A DNA stretch of 64,000 nt from Hydrogenophilales bacterium (GTDB taxonomy: Bacteria > Pseudomonadota > Gammaproteobacteria > Burkholderiales > Thiobacillaceae): contig JACPYT010000015.1 of the NCBI GenBank assembly GCA_016195805.1, positions 1 to 64,000 of the forward strand, read 5' to 3'. The translations under genes were made by a program, and so were the position numbers. A model generated the notes under the pieces. It saw only the letters and a list, made by a program, of their open reading frames with translations, made no database searches and was not told the origin of the DNA. Positions 18,614-26,852 of the stretch are shown one piece after another (the stretch's first letter is position 1; each line of letters opens with the position of its first letter).

Positions 18614-19263
18614 TCCGGCGCCTCCGTCAGCACTTCGTGCAGATGGTGGCGGTCGGCCCAGACTTCCAGATGCCAGTCCTGGCTGTCGCAATGAAACCAG
18701 TTGAGCGCGCAGTTGGGAATCGCGAAATCACGCGGCGTATGCAGCGGACGGCCGGTAGCCTGACGGTAGATCACGTCCAGCACCCCGCTGTGGCTCACCG
18801 CCGCAATCGTCTGGCCGCGGTGGTGCCGCACCAGCCAGTCGATGGCCTCGCTCACCCGCTCGGCAAACCGGCGTAGCGACTCACCCGTTTCGAAATCGTA
18901 ATCGAGATCGCGCGCCAGATAGTGCGCATAGGCCTCGGGATAGCGCTCGGCGCCCTGTGCGGCGGTGATGCCCTGAAACCGCCCGAAATGCCGTTCGCGC
19001 AGTTGCGGCAGGCATTTCACCTCCAGGTCCTCGCGCTGCGCCAGCACCCGTGCCGTTTCCAGCGCCCGCATCAGGTCGCTGCTGTAGATCGCGCTGAATC
19101 GATGGTGCGCCGCATTGAACGCCATCGCCAGCGCCTGTGCCCGCCCGGTCGCATTGAGCGGAATGTCGGTATGCCCCTGGATGCGTTTCTCCACGTTCCA
19201 GTCGGTTTCGCCATGGCGGATGATGCAGATACGGGTGCCGAGAGGCCTGGAAACTTGATGCAT
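18610..19263 (-). CDS. Histidine phosphatase family protein (GpmB/CobC-like)
   Basis: Branch-1 histidine phosphatase of 217 residues. It has IIRHGETDWN (phosphoacceptor His), SSDLMRALETA, the acid residue in RERHFGRFQG, and the second His in SHSGVLDVIYR. The relatives dephosphorylate diverse small phosphates, including alpha-ribazole phosphate and phosphoglycerate, so the substrate is open. It is co-transcribed with gpmA and divergent from ccoN. Confidence 0.82.
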   Translation of the reverse strand: MHQVSRPLGTRICIIRHGETDWNVEKRIQGHTDIPLNATGRAQALAMAFNAAHHRFSAIYSSDLMRALETARVLAQREDLEVKCLPQLRERHFGRFQGITAAQGAERYPEAYAHYLARDLDYDFETGESLRRFAERVSEAIDWLVRHHRGQTIAAVSHSGVLDVIYRQATGRPLHTPRDFAIPNCALNWFHCDSQDWHLEVWADRHHLHEVLTEAPE

Positions 19264-19384
19264 ATCAATTGCATGCGAACTGAGCTATACCAAATCAGAA
19301 TCTGACACAAAAACAGGGATGCGTCTTTTTTTGCAAGCAAACAACACTTGGCCGCCGTACCCGTCCACCGCCTGGTGCGACAAC

Positions 19385-19412
19385 TTGACACACCCTTATA
19401 AATAGATATATT
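19385..19412 (+). promoter_or_regulatory. Sigma-70-type promoter for the cco operon
   Basis: TTGACA at 19385-19390 and TATATT at 19407-19412 are separated by 16 bases in an AT-rich stretch upstream of ccoN. The predicted transcript would start near 19419. No canonical FNR box (TTGAT-N4-ATCAA) was found in this intergenic region. Confidence 0.65.
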
Positions 19413-19421
19413 TATCTTCAT

Positions 19422-19448
19422 ATGCGAATAACATCACAAAATTCGCAT
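19422..19448. promoter_or_regulatory. Inverted repeat in the ccoN leader, candidate operator
   Basis: ATGCGAAT and ATTCGCAT form a perfect 8-bp inverted repeat around 11 bases, just downstream of the predicted -10 box and 34 bases before the ccoN ATG. It could be a repressor site covering the start of transcription, or a 5' leader hairpin. Confidence 0.5.
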
Positions 19449-19482
19449 GTACTGATTTAGTCATCAATCACGGGAGACGTGT

Positions 19483-20925
19483 ATGGAAGCGACAACCTAC
19501 AACTATAAGGTCGTCCGCCAGTTCGCCATCATGACGGTGGTGTGGGGGATCGTCGGGATGCTGGTCGGGGTGATCCTGGCCTCGCAACTGATCTGGCCGG
19601 ATCTGACATTTGGCATCGAGTGGCTTTCATACGGGCGCCTGCGGCCGCTGCACACCAATGCAGTGATCTTCGCCTTCGGCGGCTCGGCGATGTTCGCGGT
19701 GTCGTACTACATCGTGCAGCGCACCTGCCAGGTACGGTTGTGGGCCGAAAAACTCGCCGCCTTCACCTTCTGGGGCTGGACGGCCGTGATCGTGCTGGCC
19801 GCAATCACGCTGCCGATGGGCATCACCAGTTCCAAGGAATACGCCGAGCTGGAATGGCCGATCGACCTGCTGATCGCCGTGGTGTGGGTGTCCTACGCAC
19901 TGGTGTTCTTCGGCACCATCATCAAGCGCAAGACCAAGCACATCTATGTGTCGAACTGGTTCTTCGGCGCCTACATCCTGGTGATCGCGCTGCTGCACAT
20001 CGTCAACAGCGCCGAACTGCCTTGGATCCTCGGCGGCAGCACCAGCGCCTGGTACAAGTCCTACTCCGCCTACGCCGGCGTGCAGGACGCGATGGTGCAG
20101 TGGTGGTACGGCCACAACGCGGTGGGCTTCTTCCTCACCACCGCCTTCCTCGGCATGATGTACTACTTCATTCCCAAGCAGGCCGGTCGCCCGATCTATT
20201 CGTATCGCCTGTCGGTCGTCCACTTCTGGTCGCTCAACTTCATCTACATGTGGGCCGGCCCGCACCACCTACAGTACACCGCGCTGCCCGACTGGGCGCA
20301 GTCGCTCGGCATGGTGTTCTCGCTGATGCTGCTGGCGCCGTCCTGGGGCGGCATGATGAACGGCATCATGACGCTGTCGGGCGCCTGGCACAAACTGCGC
20401 ACCGACCCCATCCTCAAGTTCATGGTGACCGCGCTATCGTTCTACGGTATGTCGACCTTCGAAGGCCCGATGATGTCGATCAAGACGGTCAACGCATTGA
20501 GCCACTACACCGAATGGACCATCGGCCACGTGCATTCCGGTGCGCTGGGCTGGGTGGCGATGATCACCATCGGCTCCATGTACTACCTGATCCCACGCCT
20601 GTTCGGCCGCGAATCGATGTGGAGCACCAAGCTGATCGAATGGCACTTCTGGCTTTCCACCATCGGCGTGGTGCTGTACATCGCCTCGATGTGGATCGCC
20701 GGCGTGGCGCAGGGCCTGATGTGGCGCGCAGCGAACCCCGACGGCACGCTGACCTACAGCTTCGCCCAGGTGGTCGCCACCATGCACCCGTTCTATGGCA
20801 TCAGGCTGATGGGAGGCTCGCTGTTCCTCTCCGGCATGCTGATGATGGCCTTCAACGTCTGGCAGACCGTACGCGCCGGCCGTGTCGTGAATGACGCCCC
20901 CATCCCGCAAGCTGTCCACGCCTAA
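19483..20925 (+). CDS. ccoN: Cytochrome c oxidase cbb3-type, subunit I
   Basis: Catalytic subunit of the high-affinity terminal oxidase in the inner membrane, 480 residues with about 12 membrane helices. Haem and copper ligands are visible: [10 protein letters not shown] (low-spin haem His), [10 protein letters not shown] (CuB His), [16 protein letters not shown] (two CuB His) and [11 protein letters not shown] (the two haem His). GGGAG precedes the ATG. It is the first gene of ccoNOQP. Confidence 0.97.
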   Translation: MEATTYNYKVVRQFAIMTVVWGIVGMLVGVILASQLIWPDLTFGIEWLSYGRLRPLHTNAVIFAFGGSAMFAVSYYIVQRTCQVRLWAEKLAAFTFWGWTAVIVLAAITLPMGITSSKEYAELEWPIDLLIAVVWVSYALVFFGTIIKRKTKHIYVSNWFFGAYILVIALLHIVNSAELPWILGGSTSAWYKSYSAYAGVQDAMVQWWYGHNAVGFFLTTAFLGMMYYFIPKQAGRPIYSYRLSVVHFWSLNFIYMWAGPHHLQYTALPDWAQSLGMVFSLMLLAPSWGGMMNGIMTLSGAWHKLRTDPILKFMVTALSFYGMSTFEGPMMSIKTVNALSHYTEWTIGHVHSGALGWVAMITIGSMYYLIPRLFGRESMWSTKLIEWHFWLSTIGVVLYIASMWIAGVAQGLMWRAANPDGTLTYSFAQVVATMHPFYGIRLMGGSLFLSGMLMMAFNVWQTVRAGRVVNDAPIPQAVHA

Positions 20926-20938
20926 TAGGAGACCGAAC

Positions 20939-21544
20939 ATGATTTCGCATGAAAGCATTGAAAAGAACCTCGGTCTGCTGATCGTGCTGACCATACTCAT
21001 CGTCAGCGTCGGCGGCTTGGTGCAGATCGTGCCGCTGTTCTTCCAGACCTCCACCACCACCCCGGTGGTGGGGCTCAAGCCCTACACGGCGCTGCAGCTG
21101 GCTGGTCGCGACATCTACATCCGCGAGGGCTGCGTCGGCTGCCACTCGCAGATGATTCGCCCGTTCCGTGCCGAAACCGAGCGCTATGGCCACTATTCGG
21201 TGGCCGGCGAGTATGTCTACGATCGTCCCTTCCTGTGGGGATCCAAGCGCACCGGCCCCGATCTGGCGCGCGTCGGGGGCCGCTATTCGAACGACTGGCA
21301 CGTGGCGCACCTGATGAATCCACGCGACGTGGTGCCGGAGTCCATCATGCCCGCCTACCCGTGGCTGGATCGTCCGCTGCATGACCCGGGCATCCAGGCC
21401 AAGATGCGCACGCTGGACATCGTTGGCCACGGCTACACCGAGCAGGAAATCGCCGAAGCGCCTGCCGCCCTGCAAGGCAAGACCGAGATGGATGCCGTCA
21501 TCGCCTATCTGCAGGTGCTGGGCACCCACGCCCCGAAGAACTGA
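20939..21544 (+). CDS. ccoO: Cytochrome c oxidase cbb3-type, subunit II (mono-haem)
   Basis: Membrane-anchored c-type cytochrome of 201 residues. One N-terminal membrane helix ([20 protein letters not shown]) precedes the haem c site CVGCH and a Met axial-ligand region (ESIMPAYPW). The start at 20939 has GGAG eight bases upstream and lies 13 bases after ccoN. It relays electrons from CcoP to the CcoN active site. Confidence 0.95.
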   Translation: MISHESIEKNLGLLIVLTILIVSVGGLVQIVPLFFQTSTTTPVVGLKPYTALQLAGRDIYIREGCVGCHSQMIRPFRAETERYGHYSVAGEYVYDRPFLWGSKRTGPDLARVGGRYSNDWHVAHLMNPRDVVPESIMPAYPWLDRPLHDPGIQAKMRTLDIVGHGYTEQEIAEAPAALQGKTEMDAVIAYLQVLGTHAPKN

Positions 21545-21550
21545 ACCGGT

Positions 21551-21721
21551 ATGGACAGCGGAACCCTCAGCGGCCTCATCACAGCCGCCTTCATCGTAGT
21601 GTTCATCGGCATCGTCTGGTGGGCCTACAGCAAGGGCAACAAGCAGCGTTTCGAAGAGGACGCCCGGCTGCCCTTCGAGGATGACGACGACAGGCCCGCC
21701 AAACAAGGAGACAAGCAATGA
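21551..21721 (+). CDS. ccoQ: Cbb3-type oxidase subunit CcoQ
   Basis: Small subunit of 56 residues, easily missed. It has one membrane helix (LITAAFIVVFIGIVWWAYS) followed by an acidic tail (EEDARLPFEDDDD), the usual CcoQ form. CcoQ stabilises the interaction between CcoP and the core. Its TGA overlaps the ccoP ATG (ATGA). Confidence 0.9.
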   Translation: MDSGTLSGLITAAFIVVFIGIVWWAYSKGNKQRFEEDARLPFEDDDDRPAKQGDKQ

Positions 21722-22638
21722 GCGATTTCACAAGCGGCTTCTGGCCCATCTACATCAGCGTCCTCACCCTGGTGAGCATCGTCGGCACCTGGGTGTTTCT
21801 CAAGTCGCAGACCACCCGCAGGTTCGCGCCCGGCGAGAAGGCCGAACTCATGGAACACACCTGGGACGGCGACCTGCAGGATCTCAACAACCCCTTGCCG
21901 CGCTGGTGGCTGGGGCTGTTCTACGGCACCATGATTTTCGGGCTGGGCTATCTTGCGCTGTGGCCGGGTCTGGGCAATTTCGCCGGACTGCTGGGCTGGA
22001 CCTCCCGAGGAGAATACGAGGCCGAGGTGAAAGCCGCCGAGGCCAAGTTCCAGCCGCTGTATGCCGGCTTCATGAAGCAGGACATCGCCACCGTGGCCGC
22101 CGACCCAAACGCCCGTGCCATCGGCAAGCACCTGTTCCTGACCTACTGTTCGCAATGCCATGGCTCCGACGCCACGGGCGCCAAGGGCTTCCCCAACCTG
22201 ACCGACAACGACTGGCTCTACGGCGGCGACCCCGACACCATCCAGGCCACCATCGCCAACGGCCGCAACGCCGCAATGCCGGCATGGGGCCCGATCCTCG
22301 GCGCGGAGAAGGTCAAGCAAGTGGCGAACTACGTGCTGTCGCTGTCGGGCCGCAAGCATGACGCGACCTTGGCCGCCGCAGGCAAGGCCGTCTTCGCCGA
22401 GAACTGCGCCGCCTGCCACATGCCCGACGGCACCGGCATGAAGGCGCTGGGCGCGCCCAACCTCACCGACAAGGTGTGGCTGTATGGCGGCAGCGAGGCG
22501 ACGATCATCGAGACCATCAGCAAAGGTCGCAACGGTGTCATGCCTGCCCTGACCCAGACGCTCGGCACCACCTCCAACAAGGAAGCCAAGCTGCATCTGC
22601 TGGCGGCTTACGTGTATGGGCTGTCGCAAAAGCAGTAA
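21718..22638 (+). CDS. ccoP: Cytochrome c oxidase cbb3-type, subunit III (di-haem)
   Basis: Di-haem c subunit of 306 residues that receives electrons from soluble cytochromes. Two membrane helices near the N-terminus are followed by two haem sites, CSQCHGSDATG and CAACHMPDGTG, each with a downstream NLTD and Met region. Start and ccoQ stop overlap by four bases. Confidence 0.96.
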   Translation: MSDFTSGFWPIYISVLTLVSIVGTWVFLKSQTTRRFAPGEKAELMEHTWDGDLQDLNNPLPRWWLGLFYGTMIFGLGYLALWPGLGNFAGLLGWTSRGEYEAEVKAAEAKFQPLYAGFMKQDIATVAADPNARAIGKHLFLTYCSQCHGSDATGAKGFPNLTDNDWLYGGDPDTIQATIANGRNAAMPAWGPILGAEKVKQVANYVLSLSGRKHDATLAAAGKAVFAENCAACHMPDGTGMKALGAPNLTDKVWLYGGSEATIIETISKGRNGVMPALTQTLGTTSNKEAKLHLLAAYVYGLSQKQ

Positions 22639-22658
22639 GTTGTAGGCAGTGCGCGGTA

Positions 22659-22719
22659 CTCGCCGGGCGGGACCCGGCGAGCCGCTTGAGCGTATTGTTC
22701 CAGTACGTTGAAGCGGCTC
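22659..22719 (+). other. Two overlapping hairpins between ccoP and ccoG
   Basis: Hairpin 1 is CTCGCCGGG / CCCGGCGAG (22659-22681, 5-base loop). Hairpin 2 is GAGCCGCTT / AAGCGGCTC (22679-22719, 23-base loop). They share three bases and so could exclude each other. Position suggests processing or partial attenuation between oxidase and assembly genes. Confidence 0.5.
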
Positions 22720-22740
22720 AGACTTTCACGGACCAATGCA

Positions 22741-24156
22741 GTGACCAACGACAAGCAGCCCGCCTCCGCAGACGCCGCAACCGAGCAGCAGCTCTACGCA
22801 ATCCGGCAGAAAATCCAGCCGCGCGCGGTGCACGGCGTATTCGCCAACTGGCGCATCGCGCTGGTGCTGCTGACCCAGACGCTCTACTACGGTATGCCCT
22901 GGCTGCATTGGGACAACCGCCAGGCAGTGCTGTTCGATCTGGCCGCACGCAAATTCTATATTTTCGGCCTGGTGTTCTGGCCGCAGGATTTCGTCTACCT
23001 GACCGGCCTCTTGATCCTGTCGGCGCTCTCGCTGTTCCTGTTCACCGCGGTGGCCGGGCGCCTGTGGTGCGGCTATGCCTGCCCGCAGACCGTTTACACC
23101 GAAATCTTCATGTGGGTGGAAAACTGGCTGGAGGGCGACCATGTCGCCCGCAGAAAACTCGACCAGTCGCCGTGGAACGCGAACAAGCTGAGAAAGCGCG
23201 GGCTCAAGCACGTCGTGTGGTTCGCGATCGCGCTGTGGACGGGTTTCACCTTCGTCGGCTATTTCACCCCGATCGAGACGCTGGCGGCGGAAACGCTCCG
23301 TGCCAGCCTCGGCCCATGGGAAACCTTCTGGGTGCTGTTCTATGCCTTCGCCACCTGGGGCAATGCCGGCTTCATGCGCGAGCAGGTGTGCAAGTACATG
23401 TGTCCCTACGCGCGCTTCCAGAGCGTGATGTTCGACTCCGACACGCTGACCGTGACCTACGACAGCTCGATCGGCGAGCCACGCGGCCCGCGCAGCAAGA
23501 AAACCGATTACAAGGCCGCCGGCCTCGGCACCTGCGTCGACTGCAACGTCTGCGTGCAGGTCTGCCCCACCGGCATCGATATCCGCAACGGCCTGCAGTA
23601 CGAATGCATCGGCTGCGCCGCCTGCATCGACGGCTGCGACCAGATCATGGACAAGATGGGCTACCCGCGCGGACTGATCCGCTACACCACGGAAAACGTG
23701 GTGAAAGGGAAATACCCGGACACCGGCATCGTCAAGCACGTCCTGCGTCCACGCACCATCATCTACGTCGTGCTGCTGACGCTGATCGCAGGCGCATTCG
23801 TCTACAGCCTCGCCACCCGGGTGCCGCTCAATGTCGGCGTGGTGCGCGACCGCGTGGCGCTGTCGAAGGAAACCGACGAGGGCATGATCGAAAACGTCTA
23901 TCGCCTGCAGATCATCAACAAGGACGCCCAGCCGCATCACTACATCATCAAGGCGGAAGGGATCGAAGATCTGAAGATCGTAACCGCCACAGACGGGATC
24001 GCAGCGGATCCCTTGCAGACCATCGACCTTCCGGTGAGCCTGATCGCCGATCCGGAAGAACTGAAAGGCCGCTCGATCGACGTGACGTTCACGGTACAGG
24101 CCACCGACGACCCGCGCATCAGGCAGGACGTCGCCACCAAATTCTTCAACCGCTAG
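22741..24156 (+). CDS. ccoG: Cbb3 oxidase accessory protein CcoG (FixG), polyferredoxin-like
   Basis: Membrane-bound 4Fe-4S protein, 471 residues, that reduces copper for delivery to CcoN during oxidase assembly. Cysteine motifs CGYACPQT and CKYMCPY are followed by a double cluster region (CVDCNVCVQVCPTGID and CIGCAACIDGCD), several membrane helices and a C-terminal immunoglobulin-like periplasmic domain. The GTG at 22741 is the chosen start (VTNDKQPAS); a TTG at 22708 is an alternative, and neither has a good ribosome binding site. Confidence 0.9.
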   Translation: MTNDKQPASADAATEQQLYAIRQKIQPRAVHGVFANWRIALVLLTQTLYYGMPWLHWDNRQAVLFDLAARKFYIFGLVFWPQDFVYLTGLLILSALSLFLFTAVAGRLWCGYACPQTVYTEIFMWVENWLEGDHVARRKLDQSPWNANKLRKRGLKHVVWFAIALWTGFTFVGYFTPIETLAAETLRASLGPWETFWVLFYAFATWGNAGFMREQVCKYMCPYARFQSVMFDSDTLTVTYDSSIGEPRGPRSKKTDYKAAGLGTCVDCNVCVQVCPTGIDIRNGLQYECIGCAACIDGCDQIMDKMGYPRGLIRYTTENVVKGKYPDTGIVKHVLRPRTIIYVVLLTLIAGAFVYSLATRVPLNVGVVRDRVALSKETDEGMIENVYRLQIINKDAQPHHYIIKAEGIEDLKIVTATDGIAADPLQTIDLPVSLIADPEELKGRSIDVTFTVQATDDPRIRQDVATKFFNR

Positions 24157-24176
24157 CTTGAATGGGACACCGCGAC

Positions 24177-24704
24177 ATGACGAATTCCACCCTGCACGCC
24201 AAGCCCTGGTATCGCGAACCCTGGCCGTGGTTCCTCATGAGCCTGCCAGCCACCGCGGTCGTCGCCGGGCTCACCACCGCATGGATCGCCTTCAAGACTG
24301 CCGATGGTCTGGTGGTCGGCGACTATTACAAGGAAGGGCTCGCCATCAACCAGACGCTGGAGCGTGACGACGCCGCGCGCGCCCTGGGACTCGCGGCCAC
24401 GCTGAAGAGCGCGGACGGCACGCTCATGCTGACGCTGGCCGGGCATTTGAAAACCTACCCTGGCATATTGATCCTCACCCTGGCGCACCCGACCCACCAG
24501 GGCCTGGATCATGTCCTCACCCTCCACCTGACCGGCGCCGGCCACTATCTCGCCGCGCTTCCCGCCATGCCTGACGGCAAGTGGCATGCCCAACTGGTCG
24601 ATGCCGCGTCCACCTGGCGACTCGCCGGCGTGCTGCATTCCCCGTTCAGACAGCCTGCCACGCTGTCGCCCGACCCCATCGTTCAACAACCACAGGGAGA
24701 CTGA
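24177..24704 (+). CDS. ccoH: FixH/CcoH family assembly protein
   Basis: Single-pass membrane protein of 175 residues needed for cbb3 assembly. An N-terminal YREPWPWFLMSLPATAVVAG helix is followed by the FixH signature VVGDYYKEGLAINQTLERD and a periplasmic beta domain. The ATG at 24177 has GGGA upstream; the ATG at 24162 has none, so the shorter form is preferred. Confidence 0.88.
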   Translation: MTNSTLHAKPWYREPWPWFLMSLPATAVVAGLTTAWIAFKTADGLVVGDYYKEGLAINQTLERDDAARALGLAATLKSADGTLMLTLAGHLKTYPGILILTLAHPTHQGLDHVLTLHLTGAGHYLAALPAMPDGKWHAQLVDAASTWRLAGVLHSPFRQPATLSPDPIVQQPQGD

Positions 24705-24705
24705 A

Positions 24706-24840
24706 ATGGACGTCGTACTCAATCTGCTGTTCAGCAGCCCGATCGGGCTCTTGAGCCTGTTCACCATCCTGTTCATCATCGGCATGGCGATCGCCCTGAT
24801 GGTCTGGTACAAGCGCAAGATGAACAGCCCCGAAGAATGA
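24706..24840 (+). CDS. DUF3149 small membrane protein
   Basis: A 44-residue protein with one membrane helix (GLLSLFTILFIIGMAIALMVWY) and a short basic tail (KRKMNSPEE). The opening LLFSSPIGLLSL pattern fits DUF3149. Start has AGGGAG upstream and lies directly after ccoH. It occupies the place where ccoS is often found but lacks the CcoS sequence pattern. Confidence 0.7.
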   Translation: MDVVLNLLFSSPIGLLSLFTILFIIGMAIALMVWYKRKMNSPEE

Positions 24841-24865
24841 TTGCCATCGACGCGAGGACCACGCC

Positions 24866-25165
24866 ATGATGCAGCGCCTGATCCACATCCTGTGGCCGTC
24901 TTTCCTCGTTGCCGGAGTGGCGGACATCGTCTTCACTACGCTGTTCGACCCCTTGCAGATCATGTACCGCGGCGAGGCGTTGATCGAACAACGTATCGCC
25001 GCCTACACCATCGGCTTCTTCGTGTTCTGGCTGCTGGGCATCGCGTCAAGCGCCATGACCTGTTACTTCCAGCGCAGTGCAGACGAGATCAACCGCTGCC
25101 CGCTGCCGCCGCGCAAACGGCCCGAAGGCTGCCCCAAGCGCGACGACGGCAACGGCTGCTGCTGA
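24866..25165 (+). CDS. Small membrane protein with cysteine-rich tail, unknown function
   Basis: A 99-residue protein with two predicted membrane helices (about 9-27 and 46-66). The cytoplasmic-looking tail holds five cysteines among prolines and basic residues (RCPLPPRKRPEGCPKRDDGNGCC plus one inside the helix). GAGG precedes the first ATG; an ATG one codon later is possible. It is the last gene of the cco operon, so a metal-related assembly role is conceivable but is only inference. Confidence 0.65.
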   Translation: MMQRLIHILWPSFLVAGVADIVFTTLFDPLQIMYRGEALIEQRIAAYTIGFFVFWLLGIASSAMTCYFQRSADEINRCPLPPRKRPEGCPKRDDGNGCC

Positions 25166-25183
25166 TCTTTCCGGCCCCGGGGC

Positions 25184-26695
25184 CTAGGCATCGGATAATG
25201 GACCCTGCCCTTGGCAGACCTGGTTGCGGCCCTGGTTTTTGGCCCGATAGAGCCCTTGGTCGGCGCGCCGCAGCAGGTCGGCAATTTCGTCCGACTCGTT
25301 TTCCAGGCCGGCAAGGCCGGCACTCACGGTGATATGGGTCGGGCAGTCCGGCACCTCGTTTTGCGCAATCAGCAGACGCAGGCGCTCGGCCATCTGGAAG
25401 GTCTCTGAAAGCCCCTGGCCGGGCAGCATGACAATGAATTCCTCGCCGCCCATACGGGCGAAGATGTCGCCACCGCGCAACGTAGCGTGGATAATGGCAG
25501 CAAGCGCCACCAGCACCTCGTCGCCGGCTTCGTGGCCAAAGCTGTCGTTGACCGATTTGAAGAAATCGATGTCCAGCATGATCACCGATAGCGGCAGTCC
25601 TTGACGCTTGGCGCGGCTGATCTCGACCTTGGCCAGCTCCATGAAATGGCGCCGGTTGCTGGCACCGGTCAGGGGGTCGATCGAGGCCAATTCCTCCAGG
25701 CGCCGGTTGGCCTCCTGCAATTCATGGGTACGGGCCTCCACCCGCACTTCGAGTTCGCGGTTGAGATGGTCGAGCTCGTCGTGGGTCGCGCGCAGGTCCC
25801 GTAGTAGCGCAGCCAGCGCGAGGGACGAGAATGCCAGCACGGCCAGATATTCCTGCAGCAGCAGAACCGTGTCCGCCGGCGTAGCTGCAAGCAGGGGGCC
25901 CACGTCGTTGAGCGTGGCCGTGATGGCAATGGCGGCGATCAGCAGCACGACGGTCGCCGCGCCCCGCAGCCCGAAGCGGACGGCCGCCCAGATGGGCAGC
26001 GGAAACAGCAGGAAAGGCCTTCTGGGGAAACTGTCGGTGGCGCCCTGCACAAAAATCCAGATCGTGAACAGCAGAGTCAGAGCCAATAGCGCTGCGGCTT
26101 CCAGGGTACGGCGTTGTTCGATCGGTCTGGACGGGCCCTGCATCCAGCCCAGCACGAGCGGTGTAACCAGCAGCACGCCCATGCCATCGCCCAGCCACCA
26201 GATTGTCCAGAAGTCCCAGAACGACGAGGTGGTCGGGACGCTCAGCGAATAGATCGATGCGCCCAGGAAGGCCGCCAGCCCGCTGGCGAACACCAGGACC
26301 AGCCCGAACAGGGCGACATGGCGCAGCCGGTCGAGCGTAAACGGGCGGGCGACGCGCTGCAGCAGCAAGGCGGCCAGCAGGCATTCGAACAGATTGATGG
26401 AGGCAAAGCCGAGCGCCTGCAGGAGCGTGAAGGTGGGCAGGTCGGCGGCCACTTCCGCCGCCACGGCCGCCAGCAGGTAGAGCGGCCAGTCGCGTCGGGG
26501 CGCCAGCAGCAGGGCCGCCAGCAGGATGCCGTTCGGCAGCCAGAAGATGGCGATGCCCTCGGACATGGACGAGGCCGCCACGCCAAGCACGGCGCCCAGA
26601 TAGTAGCCAAGCCCGGTAGCCAGCGGAAGCAGCAGGCGATGCCGTACCCGCTGCAAGGGTTGCCCTCGCGCGTCAGAGCGCCCGTTCAGCGCCAT
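25184..26695 (-). CDS. MASE1-type membrane diguanylate cyclase
   Basis: Makes cyclic di-GMP; 503 residues. The N-terminal 300 residues are a multi-helix MASE1-like sensor (FWLPNGILLAALLLAP), followed by a coiled-coil linker (DELDHLNRELEVRVEARTHE) and a GGDEF domain. The active site is GGEEF. RGGD five residues before it is an intact inhibitory site, so product feedback is expected. It converges on the cco operon. The signal sensed is unknown. Confidence 0.88.
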   Translation of the reverse strand: MALNGRSDARGQPLQRVRHRLLLPLATGLGYYLGAVLGVAASSMSEGIAIFWLPNGILLAALLLAPRRDWPLYLLAAVAAEVAADLPTFTLLQALGFASINLFECLLAALLLQRVARPFTLDRLRHVALFGLVLVFASGLAAFLGASIYSLSVPTTSSFWDFWTIWWLGDGMGVLLVTPLVLGWMQGPSRPIEQRRTLEAAALLALTLLFTIWIFVQGATDSFPRRPFLLFPLPIWAAVRFGLRGAATVVLLIAAIAITATLNDVGPLLAATPADTVLLLQEYLAVLAFSSLALAALLRDLRATHDELDHLNRELEVRVEARTHELQEANRRLEELASIDPLTGASNRRHFMELAKVEISRAKRQGLPLSVIMLDIDFFKSVNDSFGHEAGDEVLVALAAIIHATLRGGDIFARMGGEEFIVMLPGQGLSETFQMAERLRLLIAQNEVPDCPTHITVSAGLAGLENESDEIADLLRRADQGLYRAKNQGRNQVCQGQGPLSDA

Positions 26696-26852
26696 GCCTA
26701 TCGGGCACGCGGCCTGGATTGATCGACATGCATCTTCTGCTTGTTCTCCGCTCGTTATGAAGTGGACTATCGCGAAGACGCGGTTGATCTGTCAACAGAA
26801 TCCGTGCTGAACCGCACGGGGCACGGATGTTTCGCCAGCCCTGCCCCGGCAC

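Noticed and set aside
19264-19482. FNR/Anr box upstream of ccoN
   Set aside because: The closest match is TGAT-N6-ATCA near 19453-19466; the spacing is wrong for FNR (four bases), so it was not called.
24706-24840. CcoS (FixS) assignment for the 44-residue membrane protein
   Set aside because: Position fits, but the sequence has the DUF3149 pattern and lacks the CcoS pattern.
25173-25184. GGCCCCGGGGCC palindrome between the cco operon and the GGDEF gene as a bidirectional terminator
   Set aside because: The stem would be only four base pairs with a four-base loop and there is no adjoining T or A run.
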